Shown here piece by piece: positions 49,091-58,857 of a stretch of 64,000 nucleotides of DNA (its first letter is position 1; each line of letters starts with the position of its first letter). The notes below the pieces were generated by a model that was not told where the DNA came from, did not search any database, and worked only from the letters and a program-made list of their open reading frames with translations. Made by a program: the position numbers and the translations under genes. The DNA is from Avibacterium volantium (GTDB taxonomy: Bacteria; Pseudomonadota; Gammaproteobacteria; Enterobacterales; Pasteurellaceae): positions 1,645,001 to 1,709,000 of the forward strand of contig NZ_LR134167.1 in assembly GCF_900635775.1 (NCBI RefSeq). Direction: 5' to 3'.

Positions 49091-51697
49091 ATGTCAAACT
49101 TTCTACAAAATTACCAAAAACATATTGATGAACGTGCGGCACAAGGTGTTGTACCAAAACCATTAGATGCCGAACAAACCGCACAGCTTATCGAATTATT
49201 AAAAAATCCCCCTGCTGAGCAAGCTGATTATCTCCTTGAGCTTTTTAAAACCCGCGTGCCAGCAGGGGTGGACGAGGCGGCTTATGTCAAAGCGTCCTTC
49301 CTTGCTGCGATTGTCAATGGCACGGCCCATTCGCCATTGATTAGCCCAGAAAGTGCGGTGCAAATTTTGGGAACAATGCAGGGCGGTTATAATATTGAAC
49401 CCTTGCTACAAGCCCTTGATAATGAAGCCCTCGCCCCTTATGCCGTCAGCGCCCTTTCTTCCACCCTTTTAATGTTCGATAATTTCTACGATGTAGAACA
49501 ACGTGCCAAACAAGGCAACCCTTACGCGCAACAAATTCTTGAGTCTTGGGCGAATGCAGACTGGTATTTATCACGTCCAAAATTAGATGAAAAGCTCACC
49601 GTTACCGTATTTAAAGTGTCGGGCGAAACCAACACGGACGATCTTTCCCCTGCGCAAGATGCGTGGTCGCGCCCTGATATTCCTTTGCACGCCTTAGCAA
49701 TGCTGAAAAATGAACGAGAAGGCATTCAGCCTGATGACACCGGCAACATTGGGCCAATTCAACAAATTAATGCGTTAAAAGAAAAAGGCTATCCGCTCGC
49801 TTATGTGGGCGATGTGGTCGGCACAGGTTCATCACGCAAATCCGCCACTAACTCGGTGCTATGGTTTATGGGGGAAGATATTCCTTACATTCCGAATAAA
49901 CGTGCAGGCGGCGTGGTATTAGGCGGAAAAATTGCTCCTATTTTCTTCAACACCTTAGAAGACGCGGGGGCATTGCCAATTGAAGTAGATGTCAGCAAGC
50001 TCAATATGGGCGATGTCATTGATATTTACCCATACCAAGGCAAAATCTGCAAACACGATAGCGATGAAGTTTTGGCTGAATTTAGCTTAAAAACCAATGT
50101 GTTATTAGATGAAGTACGCGCAGGCGGACGTATTCCATTAATTATCGGACGTGGGCTAACCCACAAAGCACGCCAATCCCTTGGCTTACCCGATAATGAT
50201 GTGTTCTCGAAACCACAAGCGGTGGCGGATAACCACAAAGGCTTTACCCTCGCGCAGAAAATGGTCGGCCGCGCTTGTGGTGTAGAGGGCATTCGCCCGG
50301 GGCAATATTGCGAACCAAGAATGACTTCAGTCGGCTCGCAAGATACCACCGGCCCAATGACCCGTGATGAGCTAAAAGATCTCGCTTGTTTAGGTTTTTC
50401 ATCAGATTTGGTGATGCAATCTTTCTGTCATACGGCCGCCTATCCAAAACCGGTGGACGTTGTTACCCATCACACCCTGCCAGATTTTATTATGAACCGT
50501 GGCGGTGTATCCCTGCGTCCAGGGGACGGCGTAATCCACTCTTGGCTCAACCGTATGTTATTGCCTGATACCGTAGGCACTGGCGGCGATTCGCACACAC
50601 GCTTCCCGATTGGTATCTCTTTCCCTGCGGGGTCAGGTTTGGTGGCATTCGCTGCTGCCACTGGCGTAATGCCGTTGGATATGCCTGAAAGCGTGCTAGT
50701 ACGTTTCAAAGGGGAAATGCAACCAGGGATCACCTTGCGTGATTTGGTACACGCTATTCCTTATTATGCGATCCAACAAGGCTTGCTCACCGTAGAAAAA
50801 CAAGGCAAGAAAAATATTTTCTCGGGTCGTATTTTAGAAATTGAAGGGCTAGAACACCTGAAAGTGGAACAAGCCTTTGAGCTTTCCGATGCTTCTGCTG
50901 AACGCTCTGCGGCGGCTTGTACCATCAAATTAGATAAAGAACCGATCATTGAATATCTCAATTCCAATATCGTGTTGCTCAAATGGATGATTGCTGAGGG
51001 CTATGGCGATGCGCGCACCCTTGAACGCCGTATCAAAGCAATGGAAAAATGGTTAGAAAACCCAGAATTGCTCAGCGCTGATCCTGATGCAGAATATGCC
51101 GCGGTGATTGAAATCGATCTCAACGAAATCAAAGAACCGATTTTATGCGCACCAAATGATCCTGATGACGCTCGACTGCTTTCTGAAGTGCAAGGGGATA
51201 AAATTGACGAAGTGTTTATCGGCTCTTGTATGACCAACATTGGACATTTCCGTGCTGCAGGGAAATTATTAGCCAAATTCAAAGACGTCATTCCTACTCG
51301 CCTTTGGATCGCACCGCCAACCAAAATGGACGCAAGCCTATTAACAGAAGAAGGCTATTACAGCATTTACGGCAAAAGTGGTGCGCGTATTGAAATCCCA
51401 GGCTGTTCACTTTGTATGGGTAACCAAGCGCGCGTGGCAAACAACGCCACCGTGGTGTCCACCTCCACCCGTAACTTCCCGAACCGCTTAGGACAAGGCG
51501 CAAACGTGTATTTGGCTTCCGCAGAACTCGCCGCCGTAGCAGCACTACTCGGCAAACTGCCAACGCCAGAAGAATACCAAGCCTATGTGGCGGATTTACA
51601 GCAGGACAAAGACGACACTTATCGCTATATGAATTTTGATCAACTTAATCAATATACACAAAAAGCCGATCAAGTAATCTTCCAAGCACCAGCTTAA
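49091..51697 (+). CDS. acnB: Aconitate hydratase B
   Basis: 868 residues from [20 protein letters not shown], preceded by AGAGGAA; an upstream in-frame ATG at 49037 would add a basic stretch absent from the family. AcnB order: HEAT-like N-terminal domain (1-160), swivel domain ([20 protein letters not shown]), then catalytic domains with [42 protein letters not shown], and the [4Fe-4S] cysteines in [13 protein letters not shown] and [12 protein letters not shown]. Citrate-isocitrate isomerisation in the TCA cycle; AcnB can also bind mRNA when the cluster is lost. Confidence 0.96.
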   Translation: MSNFLQNYQKHIDERAAQGVVPKPLDAEQTAQLIELLKNPPAEQADYLLELFKTRVPAGVDEAAYVKASFLAAIVNGTAHSPLISPESAVQILGTMQGGYNIEPLLQALDNEALAPYAVSALSSTLLMFDNFYDVEQRAKQGNPYAQQILESWANADWYLSRPKLDEKLTVTVFKVSGETNTDDLSPAQDAWSRPDIPLHALAMLKNEREGIQPDDTGNIGPIQQINALKEKGYPLAYVGDVVGTGSSRKSATNSVLWFMGEDIPYIPNKRAGGVVLGGKIAPIFFNTLEDAGALPIEVDVSKLNMGDVIDIYPYQGKICKHDSDEVLAEFSLKTNVLLDEVRAGGRIPLIIGRGLTHKARQSLGLPDNDVFSKPQAVADNHKGFTLAQKMVGRACGVEGIRPGQYCEPRMTSVGSQDTTGPMTRDELKDLACLGFSSDLVMQSFCHTAAYPKPVDVVTHHTLPDFIMNRGGVSLRPGDGVIHSWLNRMLLPDTVGTGGDSHTRFPIGISFPAGSGLVAFAAATGVMPLDMPESVLVRFKGEMQPGITLRDLVHAIPYYAIQQGLLTVEKQGKKNIFSGRILEIEGLEHLKVEQAFELSDASAERSAAACTIKLDKEPIIEYLNSNIVLLKWMIAEGYGDARTLERRIKAMEKWLENPELLSADPDAEYAAVIEIDLNEIKEPILCAPNDPDDARLLSEVQGDKIDEVFIGSCMTNIGHFRAAGKLLAKFKDVIPTRLWIAPPTKMDASLLTEEGYYSIYGKSGARIEIPGCSLCMGNQARVANNATVVSTSTRNFPNRLGQGANVYLASAELAAVAALLGKLPTPEEYQAYVADLQQDKDDTYRYMNFDQLNQYTQKADQVIFQAPA

Positions 51698-51710
51698 TAA
51701 CGTCTATCAC

Positions 51711-51750
51711 AAAGTGCGGTGAAAAATTCAAAAAATTTCACCGCACTTTT
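51711..51750 (+). terminator. Uptake-signal terminator after acnB
   Basis: AAAGTGCGGTGAAAAATT pairs with AAATTTCACCGCACTTT, a long stem made of two inverted extended uptake signals, followed by a T-rich stretch. Confidence 0.9.
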
Positions 51751-51884
51751 CTTTTTTCTCTGTTTATTAAAAATAAAAATGCAGTTATTTTCTTTCCTAA
51801 ATAAAAAGAAAAGTGCGGTAATTTTTTTCATTATTTTTATTAAATCTTTTCATCATTAATTAATGCCATTTAACCTTTTTATCA

Positions 51885-51914
51885 TTGACAGCCCTAGCCT
51901 GCCCTTTCTATACT
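51885..51914 (+). promoter_or_regulatory. Consensus promoter of the TPP-riboswitch operon
   Basis: Perfect -35 box TTGACA (51885-51890), 18-bp spacer, and -10 box TATACT (51909-51914). Transcription would start about 51921, immediately before the riboswitch P1 stem. Confidence 0.8.
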
Positions 51915-51922
51915 AAACGGGA

Positions 51923-52010
51923 ATTAGTCGGGGTGCTTGATGGAATATCCAAACGAGCTGAGATAATACCCGTGAACCTGATTCAGTTAATGCTGACGTA
52001 GGAAACTAAT
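51923..52010 (+). promoter_or_regulatory. TPP riboswitch (THI element)
   Basis: ATTAGT (51923-51928) and ACTAAT (52005-52010) form the closing P1 stem. Between them lie the conserved parts in order: CGGGGTGC, CTGAGATAATACCC, GAACCTGATTCAGTTAATGC and GACGTAGGAAA, i.e. pyrimidine-sensor and pyrophosphate-sensor arms. It binds thiamine pyrophosphate and usually turns thiamine genes off. From P1 to the next start codon is 113 nt; a weak GCAAA/TTTGC hairpin at about 52024-52043 followed by T-rich sequence may be the expression platform, but I cannot tell whether control is on transcription or translation. Confidence 0.95.
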
Positions 52011-52123
52011 TAGATCATATTCTTGCAAACGCCTTTATTTTGCGGAATTTTCTGTTTTACCTTTCTAATTTCTTCCTTGCTCGTCAATATCACTTTTTAC
52101 TTTTCGTTAATAAGGAAATGACA

Positions 52124-53176
52124 ATGCAATTTAAGACGTTTTTCTCATCATTTTTAGCCAAATCGCTTCTGCCTATTTGTGCTGCAGGCAGCCTATTTTT
52201 ATTCAGCCACAATGCGCAAGCTGAAGGGCGATTAACGGTTTATTGCAGCGTGCAACATTCTGTCTGCGAAAAAATGGCGCAAGTTTTTGCCAAGAAATAT
52301 AACGTGGATACCAAATTTGTGCGTAACAGCACGGGCGCAACCCTTGCCAAAATCAAAGCGGAGCAAGCCTTGCCACAAGCGGATATTTGGTACGGCGGCA
52401 CAATTGAACCACACTTTCAAGCCGCGCAATTAGGCTTACTCGAGCCTTATCGTTCGCCATTGCAAGCGGAAACTATGCCACAATTTAAAGCCCTGCTCGA
52501 CAAACACGGCGATGTTACCTCCATTGGTTACATTATTGTGTTAGGCATTGGCGTAAACACCGAGAAATTCAAACAATTAGGCATTAAAGACTATCCAAAA
52601 TGCTGGAAAGATTTAACCGATCCAAAATTTAAAGATCAAATTCAAATGCCTGATCCGCGCAATACTGGCACGGGCTACACTTTTATCGCAACGCTAGTAC
52701 AGTTATTTGGTGAAGAAGAAGCCTTTCGCTACTTGAAAGCCTTAGATAAAAATATTTCTCAATATGCTAAAAGTGGTACAGAGAAATCCAATCTCTCTCG
52801 TGGTGATGCGGCGGTAACCATTGGTTTTATTAATGGTTATCAAACCGAGAAAGAAAATGGTGCGCCTGTGGAAGCCATTTTACCTTGCGAAGGCGACAGC
52901 TATTCCCTTGGCGGTATCAGCATTTTGAAAGGGGCAAGAAATTTACAAAATGCAAAATTATTTATGGATTGGGCATTAACGCCAGAAGCGCAAGAAATTG
53001 CGTGGCGCGAAGAAAAAATGTATCAAATTCCAACCAATATTCACGCCAAAGCCTCACCAAATTCCACTGATCCAAAAACCTTAAAACTCATTGACTTTGA
53101 TTTTGAACGCTTTGGTTCAGATGAAGAAGGTAAGCGCTTGATTAAGCGTTGGATTGAAGAAATTAAGCTCAACTAA
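52124..53176 (+). CDS. AfuA-like ABC transporter substrate-binding protein, TPP-riboswitch controlled (copy A)
   Basis: 350 residues from the ATG at 52124 (AAGGA 7 bp upstream; the ATG at 52118 is too close to it). Signal peptide to about residue 36 (HNAQA-EG). The mature protein starts LTVYCSVQHSVCEKMAQVFAKKYNV; then FVRNSTGATLAKIKAE, ADIWYGGTIEPHFQAAQLGLL, and LPCEGDSYSLGGISILKGARN, the pattern of the AfuA branch of iron/hexose-phosphate-type type-2 binding proteins. Four cysteines are shared with copy B and could form two disulfides. Control by TPP points to a thiamine-related ligand, not iron or hexose phosphate; that is inference. No permease or ATPase gene is adjacent. Confidence 0.85.
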   Translation: MQFKTFFSSFLAKSLLPICAAGSLFLFSHNAQAEGRLTVYCSVQHSVCEKMAQVFAKKYNVDTKFVRNSTGATLAKIKAEQALPQADIWYGGTIEPHFQAAQLGLLEPYRSPLQAETMPQFKALLDKHGDVTSIGYIIVLGIGVNTEKFKQLGIKDYPKCWKDLTDPKFKDQIQMPDPRNTGTGYTFIATLVQLFGEEEAFRYLKALDKNISQYAKSGTEKSNLSRGDAAVTIGFINGYQTEKENGAPVEAILPCEGDSYSLGGISILKGARNLQNAKLFMDWALTPEAQEIAWREEKMYQIPTNIHAKASPNSTDPKTLKLIDFDFERFGSDEEGKRLIKRWIEEIKLN

Positions 53177-53197
53177 GCTTTTCCATTGACAAAATAT

Positions 53198-53225
53198 AAA
53201 GTGCGGTTAAAAATAACCGCTCTTT
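53198..53225 (+). terminator. Partial terminator between binding protein A and the phosphoesterase gene
   Basis: AAAGTGCGGTTA pairs with TAACCGCTCTTT (one mismatch) around AAAA; few T follow. It may lower, not stop, downstream expression. Confidence 0.5.
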
Positions 53226-53256
53226 ATGATTTTTTATTTTAGGAAAGCTGTTCGTA

Positions 53257-54372
53257 ATGCGATACCAAATTATTTTCGCAATTTGTATTATTTTTTTACA
53301 ATTCTTCATTTATATTTTTAACCGCACGTTATCTTGGCTTTATTTGCAAAATACCAGTCCTGTTTGTCGTAAAATTTTAACCCTTATTACTTATCTCGGC
53401 GCAAACAGTATTATTTTGCTCACTGTGTCGCGCATTTATCCAATGTTCCGCACCAGTGCATTTATTTTAGCCTTTTTGCTCTTTGCCTGTTTTGTCAGTT
53501 TGGTGTGTGCGGCGATTTACTTTATTTTTAGAAAACAAAAATTTAAGCAAAAATTACAGCGCACTTTAGCTTGGCTTTATCCTATTGGTTTAGCCAGCTT
53601 GATTGGTTTGAGTGTGTATAATGCTTACACGCCACAGGTGATTCATTATGAAATCACGCTAGACAAGCCTTTCAAGCCACTGCGCATTGGAATGGCGAGT
53701 GATTTTCACCTTGGGCGTTTATTTGGCGGGAAACAATTAGATCAACTGGCTGAAATAATGAATGAACAAAAGGTGGATATTATTTTGCTGCCGGGCGATA
53801 TTATGGATGATAATATTCGCGCTTATGTGGCAGAAAAAATGCAACCACACCTTGCGAAACTGCGTGCGCCCCTTGGGGTTTATGCCACCTTAGGCAACCA
53901 CGATTTCTTTGGTCAGCAACAAGCCATTGCCAAAGAAATCCGCAAGGCGGGCATTACGGTTCTGATGGATCAAGCGCTAGAAGTGGATAACCGTTTTGTG
54001 CTGATTGGACGCAATGATGATTTATTCAAAGCGCGGCCAAAAACTAAGCAAATTTTAGCCGCACTTGATAAAACTAATGATAAAACAAAAGGGAAGCTGC
54101 CGATTTTTCTGTTAGATCATCGTCCAACAGAAATTATGGAGCATTCCACCTTACCGATCGATATTCAAGTTTCAGGCCACGCCCATAAAGGGCAAGTGTT
54201 TCCCGCAAATTTAATCACAAAAGTGTTATATCGTTTAGATTACGGTTATGAGAAAATTGGCAACGGGCATTTTTTCGTAACCTCAGGCTATGGATTTTGG
54301 GGGATTCCAATGCGATTAGGATCGCAATCGGAAGTGTTTATTATTGATGTGAAAGGGAACGAAAAGGAGTGA
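53257..54372 (+). CDS. Membrane-anchored metallophosphoesterase (YkuE/YaeI-like)
   Basis: 371 residues. Four hydrophobic segments fill residues 1-125 (IIFAICIIFLQFFIYIF, LGANSIILLTVSRIYP, AFILAFLLFACFVSLVCAAIYFIF, WLYPIGLASLIGLSVY); the catalytic domain follows with the calcineurin-type metal motifs MASDFHLG, LLPGDIMDD, LGNHDFFG and SGHAHKGQVFP. Such enzymes hydrolyse phosphate esters, e.g. of lipids; the substrate is unknown. It lies between two paralogous binding-protein genes and overlaps the second (TGATG), so it is part of the TPP-controlled unit. A role in dephosphorylating an imported thiamine phosphate is speculative. Confidence 0.85.
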   Translation: MRYQIIFAICIIFLQFFIYIFNRTLSWLYLQNTSPVCRKILTLITYLGANSIILLTVSRIYPMFRTSAFILAFLLFACFVSLVCAAIYFIFRKQKFKQKLQRTLAWLYPIGLASLIGLSVYNAYTPQVIHYEITLDKPFKPLRIGMASDFHLGRLFGGKQLDQLAEIMNEQKVDIILLPGDIMDDNIRAYVAEKMQPHLAKLRAPLGVYATLGNHDFFGQQQAIAKEIRKAGITVLMDQALEVDNRFVLIGRNDDLFKARPKTKQILAALDKTNDKTKGKLPIFLLDHRPTEIMEHSTLPIDIQVSGHAHKGQVFPANLITKVLYRLDYGYEKIGNGHFFVTSGYGFWGIPMRLGSQSEVFIIDVKGNEKE

Positions 54373-54374
54373 TG

Positions 54375-55424
54375 ATGAACTTTCTAAATAAAAATTTAAG
54401 CAAAATTTACACCGCACTTTGTTTAGGCTCGGCTACTCTACTTTCTAATGCCGTTCACGCAGAAGGTAAGCTAACGATATATTGCAGTGTGCAAAGCACA
54501 ACTTGCGAAAAAATCACTCAAACCTTTAGTAAAAAATACAATGTGCAAACCCAGTTTGTGCGCAACAGCACAGGGGCGACCTTATCCAAGTTAAAAGCGG
54601 AACAAAATAATCCGCAAGCAGACGTGTGGTATGGCGGCACAATTGAATTGCATTATCAGGCGGCAGATCTCGGCTTGCTTAGCCCTTATCGCTCACCAAA
54701 ACAAGCGGAAACAATGCCACAATTTAAAGCCTTGTTGGATAAAAAAGGTGATCTCACCTCTATTTTGTATATGCTTGTGCTCGGCTTCGGCGTGAATACG
54801 GAAAAATTTGCTGAACTCGGTATTAAAGACTATCCAAAATGCTGGAAAGATTTGCTCGATCCACGCTTAAAAGGACAAATTCAAGTGCCAGATCCTCAGC
54901 TTTCTGGTACAACTTACACGGCCATTGTTACGCTCATTGAGCTTTTAGGGGAAGAAAAAGCCTTTGAATATTTAAAACAGCTTGATGCAAACGTGTCGCA
55001 ATATATGAAAAGTAACCAAGTTACCAGCAACCTAGCGCGCGGCGAAAGCGCCGTGAGCGTGGGATTTGTGCATAGTTATGCAACGGAGAAAGAAAATGGT
55101 GCACCAGTGGAAGCCATTTTGCCTTGCGAGGGCGATAGTTATTCCCTTGGCGGATTAAGCATTATTAAAGGTGCAAGAAATTTAGATAACGCGAAATTAT
55201 TTGTGGATTGGGCGCTCTCCAAAGAAGCACAAGAAATTCCGTGGCGTGAAGCGGGTGTATATCAAATTCCAACCAATGTGGATGCGACCGCCTCACCAAA
55301 ATCCGTTGATCCAAAAACCTTAAAGCCGATTAATATTGACTTTGAGCGTTTCGGTTCAGCAGAGGAAGGGAAACGTTTAGTGAATAAATGGGTGCAAGAA
55401 ATCAAACTGAAAAAAGAAAATTAA
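54375..55424 (+). CDS. AfuA-like ABC transporter substrate-binding protein (copy B)
   Basis: 349 residues from ATG 54375 (GGAG ends 5 bp upstream; ATG 54372 and GTG 54369 are alternatives). Signal peptide to about residue 29 (NAVHA-EG). It is a clear paralogue of copy A: LTIYCSVQSTTCEKITQTFSKKYNV, FVRNSTGATLSKLKAE, ADVWYGGTIELHYQAADLGLL, KDYPKCWKDL and LPCEGDSYSLGGLSIIKGARNL. The ligand region differs in places (QLSGTTYTA against RNTGTGYTF), so the two may bind related but different compounds. It is translationally coupled to the phosphoesterase gene. Confidence 0.85.
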   Translation: MNFLNKNLSKIYTALCLGSATLLSNAVHAEGKLTIYCSVQSTTCEKITQTFSKKYNVQTQFVRNSTGATLSKLKAEQNNPQADVWYGGTIELHYQAADLGLLSPYRSPKQAETMPQFKALLDKKGDLTSILYMLVLGFGVNTEKFAELGIKDYPKCWKDLLDPRLKGQIQVPDPQLSGTTYTAIVTLIELLGEEKAFEYLKQLDANVSQYMKSNQVTSNLARGESAVSVGFVHSYATEKENGAPVEAILPCEGDSYSLGGLSIIKGARNLDNAKLFVDWALSKEAQEIPWREAGVYQIPTNVDATASPKSVDPKTLKPINIDFERFGSAEEGKRLVNKWVQEIKLKKEN

Positions 55425-55439
55425 TTTTTAGCCAAAAAA

Positions 55440-55464
55440 CGACCCCACTTTCTAGGTGGGGTCT
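55440..55464. terminator. Terminator between binding protein B and metC
   Basis: GACCCCAC/GTGGGGTC stem (55441-55463) around a 7-base loop; the two genes converge here. Confidence 0.85.
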
Positions 55465-55484
55465 GTGCTTTTAGCCTTTCAAAT

Positions 55485-56678
55485 TTAGCCTTTCAAGCGT
55501 TCAAAGCCGGCTTTCAGATCGGCGATTAAATCTTCAACCTCTTCAAAACCAATATGCACACGAATTAATGTGCCAGTGAGCTTGCGTGCAATATTTGGAC
55601 GAATTTTGGCAATTTCTTCAGGTTGGTTATACAGAATTAAAGATTCAAATCCGCCCCAAGAATAAGCCATTGAGAAGAGCTCAAAATGATCCATAAAACG
55701 TTCTAATTGTTCTTGAGTTAATTTTTCGTTTAACTCAAAAGAAAACAATCCACTTGCACCCGTGAAATCACGCTTAAAGTTTTCGTGTCCTGGGCAGCTT
55801 GGCAAAGCAGGGTGATACACGGCTTTGACTTCAGGCTGTTGAGCCAGCCACTGAGCCACTTTTAAGCTATTTTCTTGATGTTGTTTAAGGCGAACCGCTA
55901 AGGTACGAATACCGCGTGCGGTAACATAAGCGGTGTCAGCATCCACCATTTGCCCCATTAAATAAGAATGTTCGCGTAATTTATCCCAACAACGGGCGTT
56001 AGACACCGCCGTACCAATCATTGCATCGGAATGGCCCACTAAATATTTCGTGCCAGCTTGGATTGAAATATCAATACCCTGTTCCAACGCCTTGAACAAC
56101 ACACCTGCTGCCCAAGTGTTATCAATCATAATCACCACGTCAGGATTCACCGCACGCACGGCTTTGACAATTGCAGGAATATCAGGCACTTCCATTGTGA
56201 GCGAGCTTGGTGATTCTAAAAACACTACTTTGGTATTGGGCTGCATTAAATTGGCGATTTCCGCGCCCATAAGCGGATCATAATAAGTGGTACTCACGCC
56301 CATTTTTTGCAAAATCACATTGCAAAATACTTGAGTTGGCTCATAAGCCGCCCCTGTCATCAAAATATGATCCCCTGTGGCGACAAAAGAAAGAATCGCA
56401 TTGGTTACTGCTGCTGCGCCACAAGGGTAAAGATAACAACCCGCGCCACCTTCTAATTCACACATTAAATCTTGCAAAGCAAAGTGAGTGAGTGTGCCGC
56501 GGCGGCCATAATATAATGCGCCTTTGGTGAGATTTTTGCCTGCTTCTTTTTTATCTGCAAGGCAATCAAAAACCAGCGAAGAAGCTCGCTGAATCACAGG
56601 ATTGACGCTACCTTGCGTCATTCTCTTTTTGCGTCCCGCGTGGACAAAAGTGGTGTTTGATGTGGCATTTGCTTTCAT
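55485..56678 (-). CDS. metC: Cystathionine beta-lyase
   Basis: 397 residues, Cys/Met-metabolism PLP family. [21 protein letters not shown] near the N-terminus, [53 protein letters not shown] with the PLP lysine in TKYLVGH, and [14 protein letters not shown] near the C-terminus, whose Tyr-Ser-Trp-Gly block is characteristic of MetC rather than MetB. It cleaves cystathionine to homocysteine in methionine synthesis. Monocistronic; divergent from the peroxiredoxin gene. Confidence 0.93.
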   Translation of the reverse strand: MKANATSNTTFVHAGRKKRMTQGSVNPVIQRASSLVFDCLADKKEAGKNLTKGALYYGRRGTLTHFALQDLMCELEGGAGCYLYPCGAAAVTNAILSFVATGDHILMTGAAYEPTQVFCNVILQKMGVSTTYYDPLMGAEIANLMQPNTKVVFLESPSSLTMEVPDIPAIVKAVRAVNPDVVIMIDNTWAAGVLFKALEQGIDISIQAGTKYLVGHSDAMIGTAVSNARCWDKLREHSYLMGQMVDADTAYVTARGIRTLAVRLKQHQENSLKVAQWLAQQPEVKAVYHPALPSCPGHENFKRDFTGASGLFSFELNEKLTQEQLERFMDHFELFSMAYSWGGFESLILYNQPEEIAKIRPNIARKLTGTLIRVHIGFEEVEDLIADLKAGFERLKG

Positions 56679-56836
56679 AAATTTTCCTTACTTTTATTAA
56701 ATTTAGGTAAAAATAATCAATTTAATAGATAAAAACAGCTATTCAAGTGCGGTGCTTTTCTTTAGAATATTTGCCGATTTACGCTTATTGTTATTTAAGC
56801 ATATCTATCATCAATTTTTTATAGGAGATTTGTACT

Positions 56837-57439
56837 ATGGTATTAGTAACTCGTCAAGCACCAGATTTTACTGCATCAGCAGTATTAGGCAACGGTGAAA
56901 TCGTTGATAACTTTAACTTAAAAGAACACATCAAAGGTAAACCAGCTGTTATCTTCTTCTGGCCTTTAGATTTTACTTTCGTATGTCCATCTGAAATCAT
57001 CGCATTCGATCACCGTTATCAAGAATTCAAAAATCGCGGTGTTGAAGTAGTTGGTGTGTCTATCGACTCTCAATTCACTCACAATGCGTGGCGTAAAACT
57101 TCTGTTGATGCAGGCGGTATCGGTGAAGTTCAATTCGCAATGGTTGCAGACGTTAAACACGACATCGCACAAGCTTACGGTATTGAACACCCAGAAGCAG
57201 GTGTTGCACTTCGTGCTTCGTTCTTAATCGACAAAGATGGCGTGGTTCGTCACCAAGTTGTAAACGATCTTCCACTTGGTCGTAACATTGACGAAATGAT
57301 CCGTATGGTAGATGCGTTACAATTCCACGAAGAGCACGGTGAAGTTTGCCCAGCTCAATGGGAAAAAGGTAAAGAAGGGATGAAAGATAGCCCAGAAGGT
57401 GTAGCAAAATACCTTAAACAAAACGCAGATAAACTCTAA
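56837..57439 (+). CDS. Typical 2-Cys peroxiredoxin (AhpC/TSA, PrxC-like)
   Basis: 200 residues. Peroxidatic Cys 50 in FTFVCPSEI and resolving Cys 171 in GEVCPAQW, with a C-terminal YLKQ helix resembling the YF motif of peroxide-sensitive typical 2-Cys enzymes. It reduces hydrogen and organic peroxides in the cytoplasm. Preceded by AGGAG; codon use is strongly biased (many GTT, CGT, AAA), suggesting high expression. No reductase gene is next to it. Confidence 0.92.
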   Translation: MVLVTRQAPDFTASAVLGNGEIVDNFNLKEHIKGKPAVIFFWPLDFTFVCPSEIIAFDHRYQEFKNRGVEVVGVSIDSQFTHNAWRKTSVDAGGIGEVQFAMVADVKHDIAQAYGIEHPEAGVALRASFLIDKDGVVRHQVVNDLPLGRNIDEMIRMVDALQFHEEHGEVCPAQWEKGKEGMKDSPEGVAKYLKQNADKL

Positions 57440-57530
57440 TTTTCTATTTGTTTAGTATTATTTTAATTTAGGAACTAAATAAACTTAGCTTCTTTTGGCG
57501 AGATTTTAATTTTAAATCGCTATTTTTTTG

Positions 57531-57611
57531 TTAAAAAATTGATGAGGCGAGGGTAAGAATAACGCCTAAAGAAAGAATAACCATCATCATTGCGTAGCCA
57601 AATGTACCCAT
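57531..57611 (-). CDS. ynhF: 26-residue membrane microprotein, YnhF-like
   Basis: A short frame starts MGTFGYAMMMVILSLGV and continues as one hydrophobic helix ending LASSIF before TAA, with AGGAG 7 bp upstream, an almost ideal ribosome binding site. It lies divergent to purR, where, as I recall, E. coli carries ynhF, a 29-residue single-helix protein. Length, hydrophobicity, Gly-Val-Ile core and neighbour agree, so YnhF family is the best guess. The function of YnhF is unknown. About 340 bp lies between the peroxiredoxin gene and purR and otherwise holds nothing I recognise. Confidence 0.72.
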   Translation of the reverse strand: MGTFGYAMMMVILSLGVILTLASSIF

Positions 57612-57782
57612 AATTTACTCCTAAAAGTTGATAAAACTTGTCAGGATTATAGCAAAATTGCGAAAAAAAGAAAATTTCTTAAACAAACGAGAAAAAGCTG
57701 TGATGAAGTGCAAATTTTTTCACAATAAGCCTTAACAATTCCATTTCGCCCCTTATAATAGCCAAAATTTTTTGGAGGAACT

Positions 57783-58787
57783 ATGGCAACAATTAAAGAT
57801 GTGGCAAAAATGGCGGGCGTATCCACCACCACCGTATCCCACGTGATCAATAAAACCCGCTTTGTTGCACCTGAAACAGAAAAGCAAGTACGTGATGCCA
57901 TTCAAGCATTGAATTATTCGCCAAGTGCAGTGGCAAGAAGCTTGAAAGTAAACACTACAAAATCCATTGGAATGATCGTAACCACCAGTGAAGCCCCTTA
58001 TTTTGCGGAAATTATTCACGCGGTGGAAGAACATTGCTATCGCCAAGGCTATTCTTTATTTTTATGTAACACGCAAAATGAGCCTGAAAAAATCAAAAAT
58101 CATTTGGAAATGTTAGCCAAAAAACGTGTGGACGGTGTATTGGTAATGTGTGCAGAATATACGCAAGATTCTCTTGATCTATTGGCGAATTTCACGGATA
58201 TTCCAATGGTGGTAATGGATTGGGGGCCGAATAATCAAAACACAGATATTATTCAAGATAACAGCTTTGAGGGCGGTTATATGGCAACCAAATATCTGAT
58301 TGATAACGGACATAAAGCCATTGGTATTATTGCGGGAGAATTAATCAAAACCACCGCCAAAACACGCTATAAAGGCTTTGTTAAAGCAATGGAAGACGCC
58401 AACTTGCCCATCAATCCTAACTGGGTGATGGAGGGCTTTTTTGAGCCAGAAGACGGCTATGAATGTATGAATAAAATCTTAAGGCAAGATGAACTGCCAA
58501 CAGCCGTGTTTTGCTGTAATGATGTAATGGCGCTGGGCGCAATTTCTGCCATTGGCGAAAAAGGGCTGAAAGTGCCTGATGATATTTCCATTATTGGCTA
58601 CGATAATATCCACGCCTCACGTTTTTATTCGCCGCCACTCACTACGATACACCAGTCTAAATCTCGTTTAGGTGCACAAGCGGTGAACTTATTGTTCCAA
58701 CGTATTAGTGAGAAATCAGGCCAGCACGAAATTATTGAAATGCACCCTGAATTGGTGATCCGTAGCTCGGTGAAAAAATGTAATTAA
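57783..58787 (+). CDS. purR: Purine repressor PurR (LacI family)
   Basis: 334 residues. N-terminal LacI HTH ([28 protein letters not shown]) followed by the hinge [22 protein letters not shown], both typical of PurR, then a periplasmic-binding-like effector domain ([62 protein letters not shown]). The corepressors are hypoxanthine and guanine. I see no clear PUR box upstream. The IS150-type element begins 36 bp after its stop codon. Confidence 0.92.
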   Translation: MATIKDVAKMAGVSTTTVSHVINKTRFVAPETEKQVRDAIQALNYSPSAVARSLKVNTTKSIGMIVTTSEAPYFAEIIHAVEEHCYRQGYSLFLCNTQNEPEKIKNHLEMLAKKRVDGVLVMCAEYTQDSLDLLANFTDIPMVVMDWGPNNQNTDIIQDNSFEGGYMATKYLIDNGHKAIGIIAGELIKTTAKTRYKGFVKAMEDANLPINPNWVMEGFFEPEDGYECMNKILRQDELPTAVFCCNDVMALGAISAIGEKGLKVPDDISIIGYDNIHASRFYSPPLTTIHQSKSRLGAQAVNLLFQRISEKSGQHEIIEMHPELVIRSSVKKCN

Positions 58788-58857
58788 CGCCAATTTATCC
58801 GCTTAGTACAATGCCCGTTAAGTGATCTGCCCCCAAAAAGTTAGACTATATTCTAAT

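Noticed and set aside
57700..57782. PUR-box autoregulatory operator upstream of purR
   Set aside because: No convincing ACGCAAACGTTTGCGT-like palindrome is present.
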